Positions 46,101 to 54,923 of a stretch of 64,000 bases of DNA are shown here, one piece after another; position 1 is the stretch's first letter, and each line of letters starts with the position of its first letter. The position numbers and the translations under genes are program-made. The DNA is from Ardenticatenaceae bacterium (GTDB taxonomy: Bacteria; Chloroflexota; Anaerolineae; Promineifilales; Promineifilaceae), in contig JASJCR010000009.1 in the NCBI GenBank assembly GCA_030065875.1, forward strand, positions 1-64,000, read 5' to 3'. The notes beneath the pieces were generated by a model. The model ran no database searches, was not told where the DNA came from, and saw only the letters and a list, made by a program, of their open reading frames with translations.

Positions 46101-46153
46101 TTATAAACCGCCTCTGTCAGCATGTCCGCAAATCGCCCCGCTGATTTTTGCAT
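43121..46153 (-). CDS. STAND (NB-ARC) NTPase with TPR array
   Basis: 1010 aa. N-terminal helical domain (about 1-85; DEIGQMLGRSGGRTIEYW looks like a DNA-binding helix-turn-helix or effector-associated fold). NB-ARC module: Walker A GIGGIGKTALA (about 150), Walker B VLLIIDNLD (about 245), GGSPLALKLL (GxP motif, about 330), then a winged-helix region. From about 520 to the end run roughly ten TPR units (YHDLGSLAKSQGRYEEAVKH, YNNMGVVKEQLGLYDEANTL, LVNLGHAAQGRGHRGEALTY). Such proteins are signal-sensing switches, and some act in phage defence or as regulators. It is divergent from the RHS gene, sharing a 165-bp promoter region, so it may sense or regulate that system; this is inference. Confidence 0.82.
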   Translation of the reverse strand: MQKSAGRFADMLTEAVYKIRLRESKSIQIIQDEIGQMLGRSGGRTIEYWRQGNAPSKRSDIEKLTQELVRRGRLDAPWAKAFVTAAGFAYTDQQDGQLFPDRSYQEESAIPVHTYLPHKPFRQLIGRSEICLQLLRALDDPDGCWIVGVDGIGGIGKTALALEIAAQCVQERRFQHIVWLQAASTVKNNSRQEQTPFTFESILDGVGNQLGVPDIVTLPLTQKRARIQAMLHHTRVLLIIDNLDTATQPQEAIIRELGPLLNPSKALLTSRQRFGGEVFTKHLAGLKQDAGIEFVRQDAQEKGVDHLATADPTHLAQLVNQTGGSPLALKLLVSQLAYLPLDLVLHRLQAVESLASHDHQYFRFYRTVFFESWALLGEASKKLLISLSNFDPMDGAYLDPIEYVSGLEKKALLPSIDQLWRLSLLEIVEVENVQRMRYALHPLTQYFVSSFITAEEESRFGDQKWEAVYKESHLRFVEFWLRYAVEHAGDYQKLDADEKNIFKALENAPQGDFARSVCVLAPYLVDLKGKYTRAQELLQQVVSLEDAIDPHCHVTAVLYLGRIADKLGETDLAESLIRQAINKAQRYEDIEQLSVLYHDLGSLAKSQGRYEEAVKHLQTGLALDPISPSQAVLMLGRLSGVYVSQGKWQQAIQYLERAFLFESEVKADQMTPIYNNMGVVKEQLGLYDEANTLYTRGLAAAEAAGHLEHTCMFLVNLGHAAQGRGHRGEALTYLKRALEIARQIGHKPAVCVLLGNLGPTEYDPDQSCAYYAESVEIARELGHQEYLIAGLIGLGERLSMQGQYARAEVYLNEGLEAGLAINHRLTFQIYYIKGEIALNRGQFAAAEGVFQKALEMAQETDDRAWITRIQLVECRLALKLQDFERAQALLKLSAGVMDELKNSGVTLSFHQQYGELELALGDPAAAQRHFEIALDIGRQIDSREANGLSYFGLARCAARLGKMSKASTYAQQSIKALRALNHRQRVEVEEFSKNLHRVGVDIWDISSPPH

Positions 46154-46318
46154 ATTTCCCTTCTCTCAGATTTCAACCAAATCCCCACCAATTTTGCAGC
46201 GATTTTGAATAAAATCCCACCTCCCAATTGCTATCCTAATTTTTGCCAATATCTGTTGTTAACCGCCTCTATTAAGGACGCGGAAATCGGCCGTTGGGTC
46301 ACCAAATAGGAGAAAATC

Positions 46319-49300
46319 GTGTTTATTAATCAACTCCAGAAAATTGTTTTTTTGATGGCATTAATTGTATTTCTTCCTGCAGCGATAACGCCCCCGGCCG
46401 TTTCGGTTGTTGAAGAGAACGTCGTTTCCGAACCTGCTGAGCCCATCCAGCCGGGATTAACGGTTGATGCAGCCCCTATTTCTCTGGCGATGGGTGATAC
46501 AGCGGCCGTCGAGATAACGGTGACGAACGGGTTCGACCGCGCCCAAAAAGAGGTGACGGTGCAAATGCCTTACCACCCGGATATTTTGTATCATACCTTG
46601 GGTGCTGACCGGCGCGCGATAATCGGAGAGCTGGCCGGCCGGGGCGCTCAAACGATTATAGTGCCGATCTCTTTAACCGGTTTGCCACCGGCCGATTTGT
46701 CTCTGCCCCTTCAGGTTCGCTCTGCTGAAACCCGAACGGTTGCCGCGACTTTCCAGCTATCAATCGTGCCGCCGGAGCAGCAGTCTGTTGCCCTTTCCCG
46801 CTCCCAAACGACTTTGTCCCTGGACGGCGAACGAATGTCGTGGGAGTCCATCGAGGCTGAGGGGGGTGATGCTGACTTTCACTTTGTGCTGCAGGAGCAG
46901 CATGCCCTGGAGGTCGACGAACAGGGAGTCGTGCTAGCTTTTGCGCTCCAGGCGGATGGCGAGAGTAAAAAAGAAGACCTGCCTTCCGGCAAGATTACCA
47001 TTAACCTCAATGGTTTAATTCCCGATGCAGCTTCTCTAAATCGCCTGCAGATCGCTTTTGACCCCGATTTGGGTGATGAATCTGCGTTGATTCCCCTGGA
47101 GATTGATCACAAATCCAACAGCGTAATCTTCGCCAGTCAGGGATTCGGCAGCTATCGTCTGTCAACCGAACCGGAGCCGTGGTCGTTGGTTTATACTCCG
47201 CCGGGGGGATCGGAATTTAGCGGTGCGGCTCAATACAGCTATGGCCTGGCGCTACCGCCGGGTATTGGTGGATTGGCCCCGCAATTATCCTTGTCATACA
47301 GCAGTCGTGGTGTGGACCAAATGCGTTCTCCGGCGATGGCCCGCGGATTTGGGGCCGGCTGGTCGCTGCCGCAGCCGGAAATTACCAACGGCAACGCCGA
47401 CAAAATGTTTGATCCGGATCTCAGCAGCTTTGAAACCTGCCCCAATTTCGACCCTCAACTTTTGACCCTGCAGCTTGATGGTACCAGCTATCGACTGGTG
47501 CCGGAAACGGCCGGTCAGCGTCACGGCCGCTACTATGCCGTTGGAGACCCCAGCTTTCACATTGAATTTATCGCCGATACCGGTGCTCCAAACCTGACCG
47601 GTGAGTACTGGCGCGTGCGTACGGCCGGGGGTACGGAATACACCTTCGGCTATGAAGCAGACGCCGAACAGGTGGTCGCCCCTCTAAAAGTTGATTGCTA
47701 CGGCACGAGTTCGGTTGGAAATACCACCCAGCCACGTAATCCCGCCTTTGCTGCTGCCGCGTGGAAGCTCGACACGGTCGAGGACAGTTACCAGCACAAA
47801 GTCCGCTACCTGTATCAGAGCCAATGTCGCACCAATTTTGATCCCGGAGATTGTCGCACTTACGATACCCAAGTCAGCGGCCCGCACGTTAGCGAAGTTG
47901 ATGTGGCCGTGCGCGAAATTCAATATAATTTTGCAGGCAGCACCCCTCAAACGGTTGTCTCCTTTCGCAATAAAGGGCGAAACAGAAGTATAAAACATTA
48001 TGCCAGCATGATGACCATGGGTATCTTTCAGCCGGCACAGATTGAGGTCAGGCATAACGGGCAGATGGTCAAGGGATGGGAATTTATCTACGAGGTGGAA
48101 AGCCACGACATTGCTACCGACCCCAATCACCAGGTAACCGAGTTCTGGTGGCTAACGTCGATCGCTGCTTATGGTTTGGACTATCGGTATGATCCGGTGA
48201 AGAAAAAAGCAGAAGGGACCCATTTACCCGTACAGCGTTTTATTTACGAAGAGGTCAATTCGCATACTTGCGGGTGGAATCAATATTTTAGCCCCCGGGA
48301 GTGGGTTTGCGTTCCTTATCTGACCGAGGTGCACAACGGCTATGGGGCGGTGACCAAAATTACTTATGAAGAGTACAGCAGCGGCGGCCACGGTTACGAA
48401 GCTTTCCACGTGACCGATATCGAAACCTGGGATGGCGTTGACCGCATATTTGGGCAGCACGCCGCCAAAACGTGGACCCAGTACGATCGCAGCGGGGCAA
48501 CCGCCTGCTACGACAACAGCAGCACCCCAACCTGTGATTCTCCCTACACGGATGAAAGCGACGCCCTGGTTGGATTTGATCAGGGAAAGGTGATCGTCAG
48601 AGCCCCTAACCTGACCGGCAATGCAAACCCGGTCGTCAGTCGGCAAACCATCACCTTTCACACCGACGACTTCTGGCTCAACGGGAAAATGAAATCCACC
48701 GTTGTTTTCGACCCTGTGGTGGCAGCCCGTAAGCTTAGCGAGCAGGTCAATCATTGGTCGTCACCCGTGAACTGGTTTACCAAGTTAAACTGGACCGCCT
48801 CTTACACGTATGATCCCAACGGCGGCTCTAGCGTGCTGGGATCGTGTCAGAGCTATATATACGATGTCGCTCATCAGGGTGGGCAGCAGTGGGGACGGCC
48901 TACACAAACCGCTGTCTATCGCTACTTGAGCGGCACGGCCGCCTGCGGGAATAGCGGCTGGCAGCTGGAGAAGCAGACCCAAACCCGCTATCTGGCGAAT
49001 ACGTCGACCTGGGTCATTGTCCCGTGGATGACCGGCTTATACGGCCCCTCTCTTTCATCTGATCCGGTACAGCTCACCCTGAATTATTATGATGGTTCCG
49101 ATCCCACGGCCGTGGCCGTCGAAGACCAGTCGATCACCCAGGGGGAATTAACCTTAAGCCGGCAGCTCATGGTGAATGATCCCGATTACCCGGGGTTGCT
49201 TTCCGTCTCTTATCCCACAGTGGATACAGCTTTTGGGTTTGATAGCCACGGTAACCTGACGTCAACCAGCACTTACGACGGCTACGGTTTTGAGCGGCGG

Positions 49301-52300
49301 GATCTGGCGACCCCTTACAGCTGGAGATACAGCTCAGCGGCCGGTGGCGGCAGTAATGAACGGGTGACAACCACGACCTACACGGCTGACGGCTGGCTTG
49401 TTGATCGGGTTCAGAACGATCTGGGGCACCAGACCCGTTTCGCCTACACAAACCTTAATCTGCCTTGGCAGCCCACAGAAATGACCGACGTCAACGGCCG
49501 GATGACCACCTACAGTTACGACCTGTTCGGCCGTCTGGAGAATCTTTTTGCCCCTGGTGCCGGCGGCGTCCCCAGCGTTTCGTACGTCTATTACGATACC
49601 CCCTATGACGTCAACCAGGGGTGGTTGACCAACGGCAATCCGCTGCTGGTTGGCGTGTGGACCAAAACCGATCCCCAGGCGACGGGGGCGTGGCGGGAAG
49701 GCGGCACCTGGTCGCGGCAGTTTTACAACGGGTTGGGGCAGCTGATACAGACCCAGACCCCGGCTGAAAATTGGGCGTGGAGCCCTCCTCCTGGAGGATC
49801 TCACGGAGAAGATATTATTTCCTACACTGATTTTGATGCCCTCGGCCGGCAGACCATAACCGCCGTTCCATACGCGGTAGCTGCGCACAGCAGCAGCAGC
49901 CATCCGTATCGGACACCCGATCCCAACGCGGCCAAAACGGTTACCACCTATGACGGTGCGGGCCGGGTGTCGGCCGTAACCGCTCCCAGCGGAGATCGCA
50001 CGACCCACCATTACGGCGTGTTCCCTGATTTTATTTATGAAGACGTGATTGACGCCAACCGGCACCGCATGCAGTTTCGCAAAAATGTCTGGGGGCAGCT
50101 GACCGATGTGTTTGAGTTCACCGGCGACTGCAACGATCAGTGGACGGGTTATCAGGGATACAACTGCGCCCCGCCTCACAACACGAGCTGGGACGTGTAT
50201 GCCCAAACGACCTATGCTTACGATTTGATGGGCAATCTGGAGCGGGTGACCGATGACGCGGGCTATCAGATGCAGATGACGCATGATGCTCTGGGGCGCA
50301 AGCTGTCCATGAACGACCCGGATATGGGACAGTGGACGTATGAGTACAGCCCGACCGGAAGTTTGACCCGCCAAACGGACGCCAACGGCACGGCTCTCTG
50401 CTTTTTCTATGATGACCTCGACCGGCTGGTGAGCAAAATTAACGACAGCACCCCGAGCAGCGCCTGTCCAGGACCGGTACTACCTGGAAGTACCCATCAT
50501 CTGGCCAGCTTTGTTTACGATACTCAAGACATCGGCCAGCTGGCCCAAACGAGCTGGGGACCAAATCCAGGTGCCAATTACGAAACTTTTTCCTATGACA
50601 ATCTGGGACGTTTAGACGTACATACCCGCTGGATTGACGGCCGGGATTATGACATGACGACTCATGAATTTGATGCCCTGGGACGGCCGCTGGAGGTCGA
50701 GTACCCGGATGGCGAATGGGTTACCGTAACATATGACCACGCCGGAGCAGACACGCTACAGGTGGGAAATAACCTGCTGGTCAGCGGGTTGAATCATAAT
50801 GCCCAAGGGCAGATAACCGAGCTGCAGCGGGGCAGCGGCGTACACACCGCCTACAATTACCTCCCGGCCAGCGGCAACTTCCGCCTCGAACAAATCGTTC
50901 ACGGCACCACCACCGACGCCCTGCCAGATTTTGCCTACCAGTATGACCCGGTGGGCAACGTAACCCGCATCGACAGCGGTGTTCAGACCGGTGCTCCGAC
51001 CCAGACGTTCGCCTACGATCATCTCAATCGTCTGATCCTGGCGGAAGAACTGCTATCCAGCGGGGCGCCTGATTATCGTCATCAGTATGAATATGATCAG
51101 CTGGGCAATATTGAGAAAATTATCCGGACGCAGCAAACCACCTCGACGTATTATCGCTACAGCTATGACAGCGATCAGCCGCACGCGGTGGATGCGATCA
51201 GCTATGGCAGCCAGTCATTTATTTACGACAACAACGGCAATATGACCGGCCGTCATGATCTCACCGGCAGCTACACCCAGAATTTTGACGTCGAAAACCG
51301 GCTGGTATCGGTTGTTAAGGCCGGCGTAGGCACAACAACTTTCGCCTATGACGCGGCCGGCAGCCGGGTTAAGACGGTGCGGCCGGATGGGGTGATTATC
51401 TACTCGCCTTTCCCCGAATACGAAGAAGAAGTTTGGCCGATTTCCAGCAACCCACCGGCCGCGACGTTGACGGTCAACGGGCAATCCTCGGTAAACCTGC
51501 CGCCCAACACCGACTTCACCCTGCAGTGGCACAGCCCCGCAGCGGTGCGCTGCGCGGCCGATGGCGGCTGGTCGGGCGAAAAAACCCGCTCCGACAGCGA
51601 AGTGATTCCTGGATTTGGCGGCGGCACCCGTCAGTACACGCTGACCTGCCGCAACAGCGCCGGCGTCACCACTCGCTCGGTGACCGTCAACATTTTGCCT
51701 CTCCCGGCCGTGAACCTGACGGCCAACTATCAAGGAAATCTCGAGCTGCTGCCGAACACTCCATTTACCCTACGCTGGAGCAGTACCAATGCCGCCAGCT
51801 GCTGGGCCAACGGCAGCTGGTCGGGCAGCAAACCTCGAAACGGCAGCCAGGTGATTGGCGGCTTTGGCCACGGTTCAAGGACGTATTCGCTGCACTGCTC
51901 CAACACCAGCGGCACGACCAGCCGGTCGGTTACCGTGTCGATCATGCCGGAAATTCAATCTTACGGCGAGTTTGTCATTGGCAACACCCTTTTCCAGGGG
52001 TTCTGGCGGAACGATTTGGGCTGGAGGCGCAAGGTCCCCATCGTTAACGGCGTGCCCAAATATAATCAGGCTGATCCGTGGGAGGGGCCGATCTCTATCA
52101 GTGTGCTGCCTGGCTCCGGCGAGCTCCAATCCCAGTCAGACTTTGTGGTGGGCGACACCTTGTACCAGGGCATCTGGCGTGGGGATCAGGGGTGGTCTCG
52201 AACCGTGCCCATTGATAACGGTGAACCCAATTGGGGTGGTGCATCCGGATGGAGCGGCCCGCTATCCTTAAGTGATTTGCAAGGGACTGGGAGCGGCAGT

Positions 52301-53938
52301 GTACAGGCTCAGGCTGACTATGTTCTGGGGAATAAAGTATACAAGGCCGTCTGGCGCAACCATTTGGGGTATGTCCGCTGGGTGCCCATTACCGGCCAGG
52401 GTCCCGACTGGGGCAACCCTTCCGAATGGAGCGATCCGATTACTTATGGTGGTGCGGGTTTACTCGGTCAGGGAGCAATTCAAACCCAGGGAGCTTCCGT
52501 AATCGGCAGCAACCTGTATCAAGGGGTGTGGCGCGGCCATTTTGGCTGGTCGCAGACCGTTCCCATTGTCGGTGGTTCCGTTAATTGGGGAGATGCTTCC
52601 CCCTGGAGCGGTCCAGTACCGTACAGTACGCTGCCCGGCGGCAACAGCGGTCAGGGGGCGATGGCCCCGCTCGCCAACAGTGGTGAAGCTGGGCTGGCGG
52701 CCGCAGAGAATGGCGAATCCGCTTTGGCCGGGGAAGAGATGACCGCCCAAGGGGCGCGAATTGAGAACGGTCTGGTTGGGACTCAAAATAACCTGACCAT
52801 CCGCCGCTCGACCTACGTATTAGGGAGGCAGACCATTGCTACCCAGGTCACCAATGATCCGGAAGCGGCCCACAACGGCCTGTTTTACACCTACAGCGAC
52901 CATTTGGGCAGCGCCAGCGCCATGAGCGACGCCGGCGGCAACCGGGTGGGCAATGTCGTCCGATATTACCCGTTTGGCGACTACCGCAGTGAGCCTGCCG
53001 GCCGGCAGGCGGCCGTGAGCGACCGCGGGTTTACCGGTCACCTGGCTGGTGAGAACCACGGCGCGGGGGATATTGGGCTGATCTATATGAACGCCCGCTA
53101 TTACATACCCGGCGTGGGGCGTTTTGCCTCGGCCGATACCGTCGTGCCCGATCCGGCCAACCCGCAGAGCTGGAATCGGTACAGCTATGTGCACAACAAC
53201 CCGATGAATTACACCGATCCAAGCGGTCATTGGCTTGAGTCTGCCTGGGATGCAATTAGTCTTGGAATGGGGGTCAACTCATTCCGCAACAACGTGAGAG
53301 AAGGCAATGTTGGAGCTGCGGTTTTGGATGGTGTGGGCATTGTGGTTGATGCCGCAGCTCTGGCTTTACCGGTCATTCCCGGCGGGGTGAGTGCCGCTAT
53401 CAGAGGGGCCCGGGGAGTGGATGCGGCCGTTGATGTGGTCCAGGCTGTTGCCCAGACGGATGAAATTGTCGATGTGGTGAGATATGCCGACGAGGCAGTA
53501 GATGCAACTGAAGGAATTGTTAAATATGGCGATGAGGTCGTTGGGGAAGTAACTAATGTCACACCAGTTGATCTATATGCTTTCGGGCGCGGTCCACAAG
53601 GTAATAATCCCACCATTTATGAACCTCGAATTAATGTTGATATCTTTCCAAACGCAGAAGGTATGCTCGCTCCCCAATATCCTCCATTACCCCATGGGAA
53701 ATCCACATTTGCGGATCCGATATTATCTGAACTTAACGGTCATTATTACCGTTTGCCTTCTGGGACAGAATTGCCTAATGGCATGTCGGTAATGGCAGAT
53801 GGTCCAAATACTTTCCCAAACAGTCCACACCCGCCCACTCATCACACAATATATAATTATATTCCGATGCATCAAGATGATTTTACGCGAGGCATAATGG
53901 ATTTGCCTTGGGAATATGTTAGCAGGATAAAAAAGTGA
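46319..53938 (+). CDS. Giant SpvB/RHS polymorphic toxin with Tse2-like C-terminal domain
   Basis: 2539 aa, GTG start after TAGGAGAAAATC. Order: signal/N-terminal beta region (1-280); SpvB domain (from about 286, TPPGGSEFSGAAQYSYGLAL); YD/RHS repeats (about 980-1700, DVNGRMTTYSYDLFGRLENL); two Ig-like repeats (about 1712-1877); four 58-residue repeats with FWRN-x3-GW-x3-VPI (about 1878-2110); RHS core (about 2185-2300, YTYSDHLGSASAMSD, YMNARYYIPGVGRFASAD, ending DPSGHW); hydrophobic pretoxin segment; last about 120 residues. That tip (VDLYAFGRG, GKSTFADP, YYRLPSGTELPNGMSVMADG, THHTIYNYIPM) follows the order of motifs in the Tse2 NAD-dependent toxin. The RHS shell probably encloses and releases the toxin. 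GC drops over the tip, as expected for exchanged toxin cassettes. Confidence 0.82.
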   Translation: MFINQLQKIVFLMALIVFLPAAITPPAVSVVEENVVSEPAEPIQPGLTVDAAPISLAMGDTAAVEITVTNGFDRAQKEVTVQMPYHPDILYHTLGADRRAIIGELAGRGAQTIIVPISLTGLPPADLSLPLQVRSAETRTVAATFQLSIVPPEQQSVALSRSQTTLSLDGERMSWESIEAEGGDADFHFVLQEQHALEVDEQGVVLAFALQADGESKKEDLPSGKITINLNGLIPDAASLNRLQIAFDPDLGDESALIPLEIDHKSNSVIFASQGFGSYRLSTEPEPWSLVYTPPGGSEFSGAAQYSYGLALPPGIGGLAPQLSLSYSSRGVDQMRSPAMARGFGAGWSLPQPEITNGNADKMFDPDLSSFETCPNFDPQLLTLQLDGTSYRLVPETAGQRHGRYYAVGDPSFHIEFIADTGAPNLTGEYWRVRTAGGTEYTFGYEADAEQVVAPLKVDCYGTSSVGNTTQPRNPAFAAAAWKLDTVEDSYQHKVRYLYQSQCRTNFDPGDCRTYDTQVSGPHVSEVDVAVREIQYNFAGSTPQTVVSFRNKGRNRSIKHYASMMTMGIFQPAQIEVRHNGQMVKGWEFIYEVESHDIATDPNHQVTEFWWLTSIAAYGLDYRYDPVKKKAEGTHLPVQRFIYEEVNSHTCGWNQYFSPREWVCVPYLTEVHNGYGAVTKITYEEYSSGGHGYEAFHVTDIETWDGVDRIFGQHAAKTWTQYDRSGATACYDNSSTPTCDSPYTDESDALVGFDQGKVIVRAPNLTGNANPVVSRQTITFHTDDFWLNGKMKSTVVFDPVVAARKLSEQVNHWSSPVNWFTKLNWTASYTYDPNGGSSVLGSCQSYIYDVAHQGGQQWGRPTQTAVYRYLSGTAACGNSGWQLEKQTQTRYLANTSTWVIVPWMTGLYGPSLSSDPVQLTLNYYDGSDPTAVAVEDQSITQGELTLSRQLMVNDPDYPGLLSVSYPTVDTAFGFDSHGNLTSTSTYDGYGFERRDLATPYSWRYSSAAGGGSNERVTTTTYTADGWLVDRVQNDLGHQTRFAYTNLNLPWQPTEMTDVNGRMTTYSYDLFGRLENLFAPGAGGVPSVSYVYYDTPYDVNQGWLTNGNPLLVGVWTKTDPQATGAWREGGTWSRQFYNGLGQLIQTQTPAENWAWSPPPGGSHGEDIISYTDFDALGRQTITAVPYAVAAHSSSSHPYRTPDPNAAKTVTTYDGAGRVSAVTAPSGDRTTHHYGVFPDFIYEDVIDANRHRMQFRKNVWGQLTDVFEFTGDCNDQWTGYQGYNCAPPHNTSWDVYAQTTYAYDLMGNLERVTDDAGYQMQMTHDALGRKLSMNDPDMGQWTYEYSPTGSLTRQTDANGTALCFFYDDLDRLVSKINDSTPSSACPGPVLPGSTHHLASFVYDTQDIGQLAQTSWGPNPGANYETFSYDNLGRLDVHTRWIDGRDYDMTTHEFDALGRPLEVEYPDGEWVTVTYDHAGADTLQVGNNLLVSGLNHNAQGQITELQRGSGVHTAYNYLPASGNFRLEQIVHGTTTDALPDFAYQYDPVGNVTRIDSGVQTGAPTQTFAYDHLNRLILAEELLSSGAPDYRHQYEYDQLGNIEKIIRTQQTTSTYYRYSYDSDQPHAVDAISYGSQSFIYDNNGNMTGRHDLTGSYTQNFDVENRLVSVVKAGVGTTTFAYDAAGSRVKTVRPDGVIIYSPFPEYEEEVWPISSNPPAATLTVNGQSSVNLPPNTDFTLQWHSPAAVRCAADGGWSGEKTRSDSEVIPGFGGGTRQYTLTCRNSAGVTTRSVTVNILPLPAVNLTANYQGNLELLPNTPFTLRWSSTNAASCWANGSWSGSKPRNGSQVIGGFGHGSRTYSLHCSNTSGTTSRSVTVSIMPEIQSYGEFVIGNTLFQGFWRNDLGWRRKVPIVNGVPKYNQADPWEGPISISVLPGSGELQSQSDFVVGDTLYQGIWRGDQGWSRTVPIDNGEPNWGGASGWSGPLSLSDLQGTGSGSVQAQADYVLGNKVYKAVWRNHLGYVRWVPITGQGPDWGNPSEWSDPITYGGAGLLGQGAIQTQGASVIGSNLYQGVWRGHFGWSQTVPIVGGSVNWGDASPWSGPVPYSTLPGGNSGQGAMAPLANSGEAGLAAAENGESALAGEEMTAQGARIENGLVGTQNNLTIRRSTYVLGRQTIATQVTNDPEAAHNGLFYTYSDHLGSASAMSDAGGNRVGNVVRYYPFGDYRSEPAGRQAAVSDRGFTGHLAGENHGAGDIGLIYMNARYYIPGVGRFASADTVVPDPANPQSWNRYSYVHNNPMNYTDPSGHWLESAWDAISLGMGVNSFRNNVREGNVGAAVLDGVGIVVDAAALALPVIPGGVSAAIRGARGVDAAVDVVQAVAQTDEIVDVVRYADEAVDATEGIVKYGDEVVGEVTNVTPVDLYAFGRGPQGNNPTIYEPRINVDIFPNAEGMLAPQYPPLPHGKSTFADPILSELNGHYYRLPSGTELPNGMSVMADGPNTFPNSPHPPTHHTIYNYIPMHQDDFTRGIMDLPWEYVSRIKK

Positions 53939-53979
53939 TGAACAAATATAAGGTTGGTATTAACGAGCAAGAGGCTTAA
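53938..53979 (+). other. 13-codon ORF overlapping the RHS stop
   Basis: ATG overlaps the RHS stop (TGATG) and encodes MNKYKVGINEQEA before TAA. Such overlap is typical of an immunity gene coupled to its toxin, so this may be the stump of a lost original immunity gene. Confidence 0.3.
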
Positions 53980-54154
53980 GTTTGAAAGAATTCTACAATT
54001 GCTTTACGTATGCTGTTACAAAAATTTTCTTAACTTCCTACTTTAAATACGCTTTGTTGGTGCAGCCGAATAGCCGCTAAGGGTTTATTTAATAACGATT
54101 TGATAGAAACAATGCAACCTCGAAATACGAGGAAAAATTCAAGGGAATAGCAAT

Positions 54155-54622
54155 ATGAATATATCTGAAGAGGATCTTGATCATTGGGTAAAATATAAAG
54201 ACGCATATTTGAAGTTAACTCATTCACTCCAAACGCTTTTATCACCCCGAGTGGATTATGTGAAATTGCTTAAAAGAGGATTTCGTGATGGTGATTTGGC
54301 ACCTTTTATTTACCTTGTTGACCTACTAGATATTGAAGGGGTAAAGCAAGTTATCGATGAGCTTGTAATATTATCAACGCATGACGGATATGCATTAAAA
54401 TCAAGATCGATTATTGGAAAAATACCAATCAATTGGTTGTCCAAAAATCTTGAAATTTATGTAAAACCATTAATAGAAGAAGAATCAGAATTAGTCTTTA
54501 GGAGAATCCTCGAACTATATTTTTATCTTGGTACAAAAGAGCTGTTTAATAATTTGCTAATCGTTGTAAAAAAACACCCCGATTCTGAAATTCGTGACAT
54601 TGCAAAAGATTTTGACAGTTGA
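54155..54622 (+). CDS. Putative immunity protein for the RHS toxin
   Basis: 155 aa, not recognised by family. Predicted soluble, acidic and all-helical (LDHWVKYKDAYLKLTHSLQT, DLAPFIYLVDLLDIEGVKQV, ELVFRRILELYFYLGTKELF), perhaps HEAT-like. It is the first sizable gene after the RHS toxin, on the same strand, AT-rich, and followed by a strong terminator, which is the normal place and character of an immunity gene. The 216-bp gap to the toxin is longer than usual. Its role is inferred from position only. Confidence 0.6.
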   Translation: MNISEEDLDHWVKYKDAYLKLTHSLQTLLSPRVDYVKLLKRGFRDGDLAPFIYLVDLLDIEGVKQVIDELVILSTHDGYALKSRSIIGKIPINWLSKNLEIYVKPLIEEESELVFRRILELYFYLGTKELFNNLLIVVKKHPDSEIRDIAKDFDS

Positions 54623-54637
54623 TACTTAAACCCCTCG

Positions 54638-54675
54638 AGTTGCGGCATGGTACCGGATCGCGCCGCAACTTTTTC
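54638..54675 (+). terminator. Rho-independent terminator after the immunity candidate
   Basis: AGTTGCGGC and GCCGCAACT form a 9-bp stem, followed by TTTTTCTT. It begins 15 bp after the stop at 54622. Confidence 0.8.
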
Positions 54676-54923
54676 TTCAATTTCTTGTTAAACAACCAAT
54701 ACAGCCGCGATTTCCCAATCCCCCCTCCGGATTTGAAGGACGGCCAAAACAACATTTATGCCTTATGGATAGACAATTTGACGGGTGAGGATGAGCTGTT
54801 TGTCGCCTGGGAGCCGAGGGATAGGCGGCTATTTTCCAAGTATACTAGTGCCACATATAGCAAACGCATAGACGGCTGCTGGTAGAGCTGCGTGTAACCC
54901 AAAGTGATTTTCTAATGATCATT

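Noticed and set aside
49334-50374. 346-aa ORF on the minus strand
   Set aside because: Shadow of the RHS gene; composition is His/Pro/Arg-rich and no motif or ribosome binding site is present.
54619-54885. 88-aa ORF overlapping the end of the immunity candidate
   Set aside because: Its first third lies in the intrinsic terminator, it starts with TTG without a ribosome binding site, and no family is recognised. The part NNIYALWIDNLTGEDELFVA looks protein-like, so it may be a gene fragment, but support is too thin.
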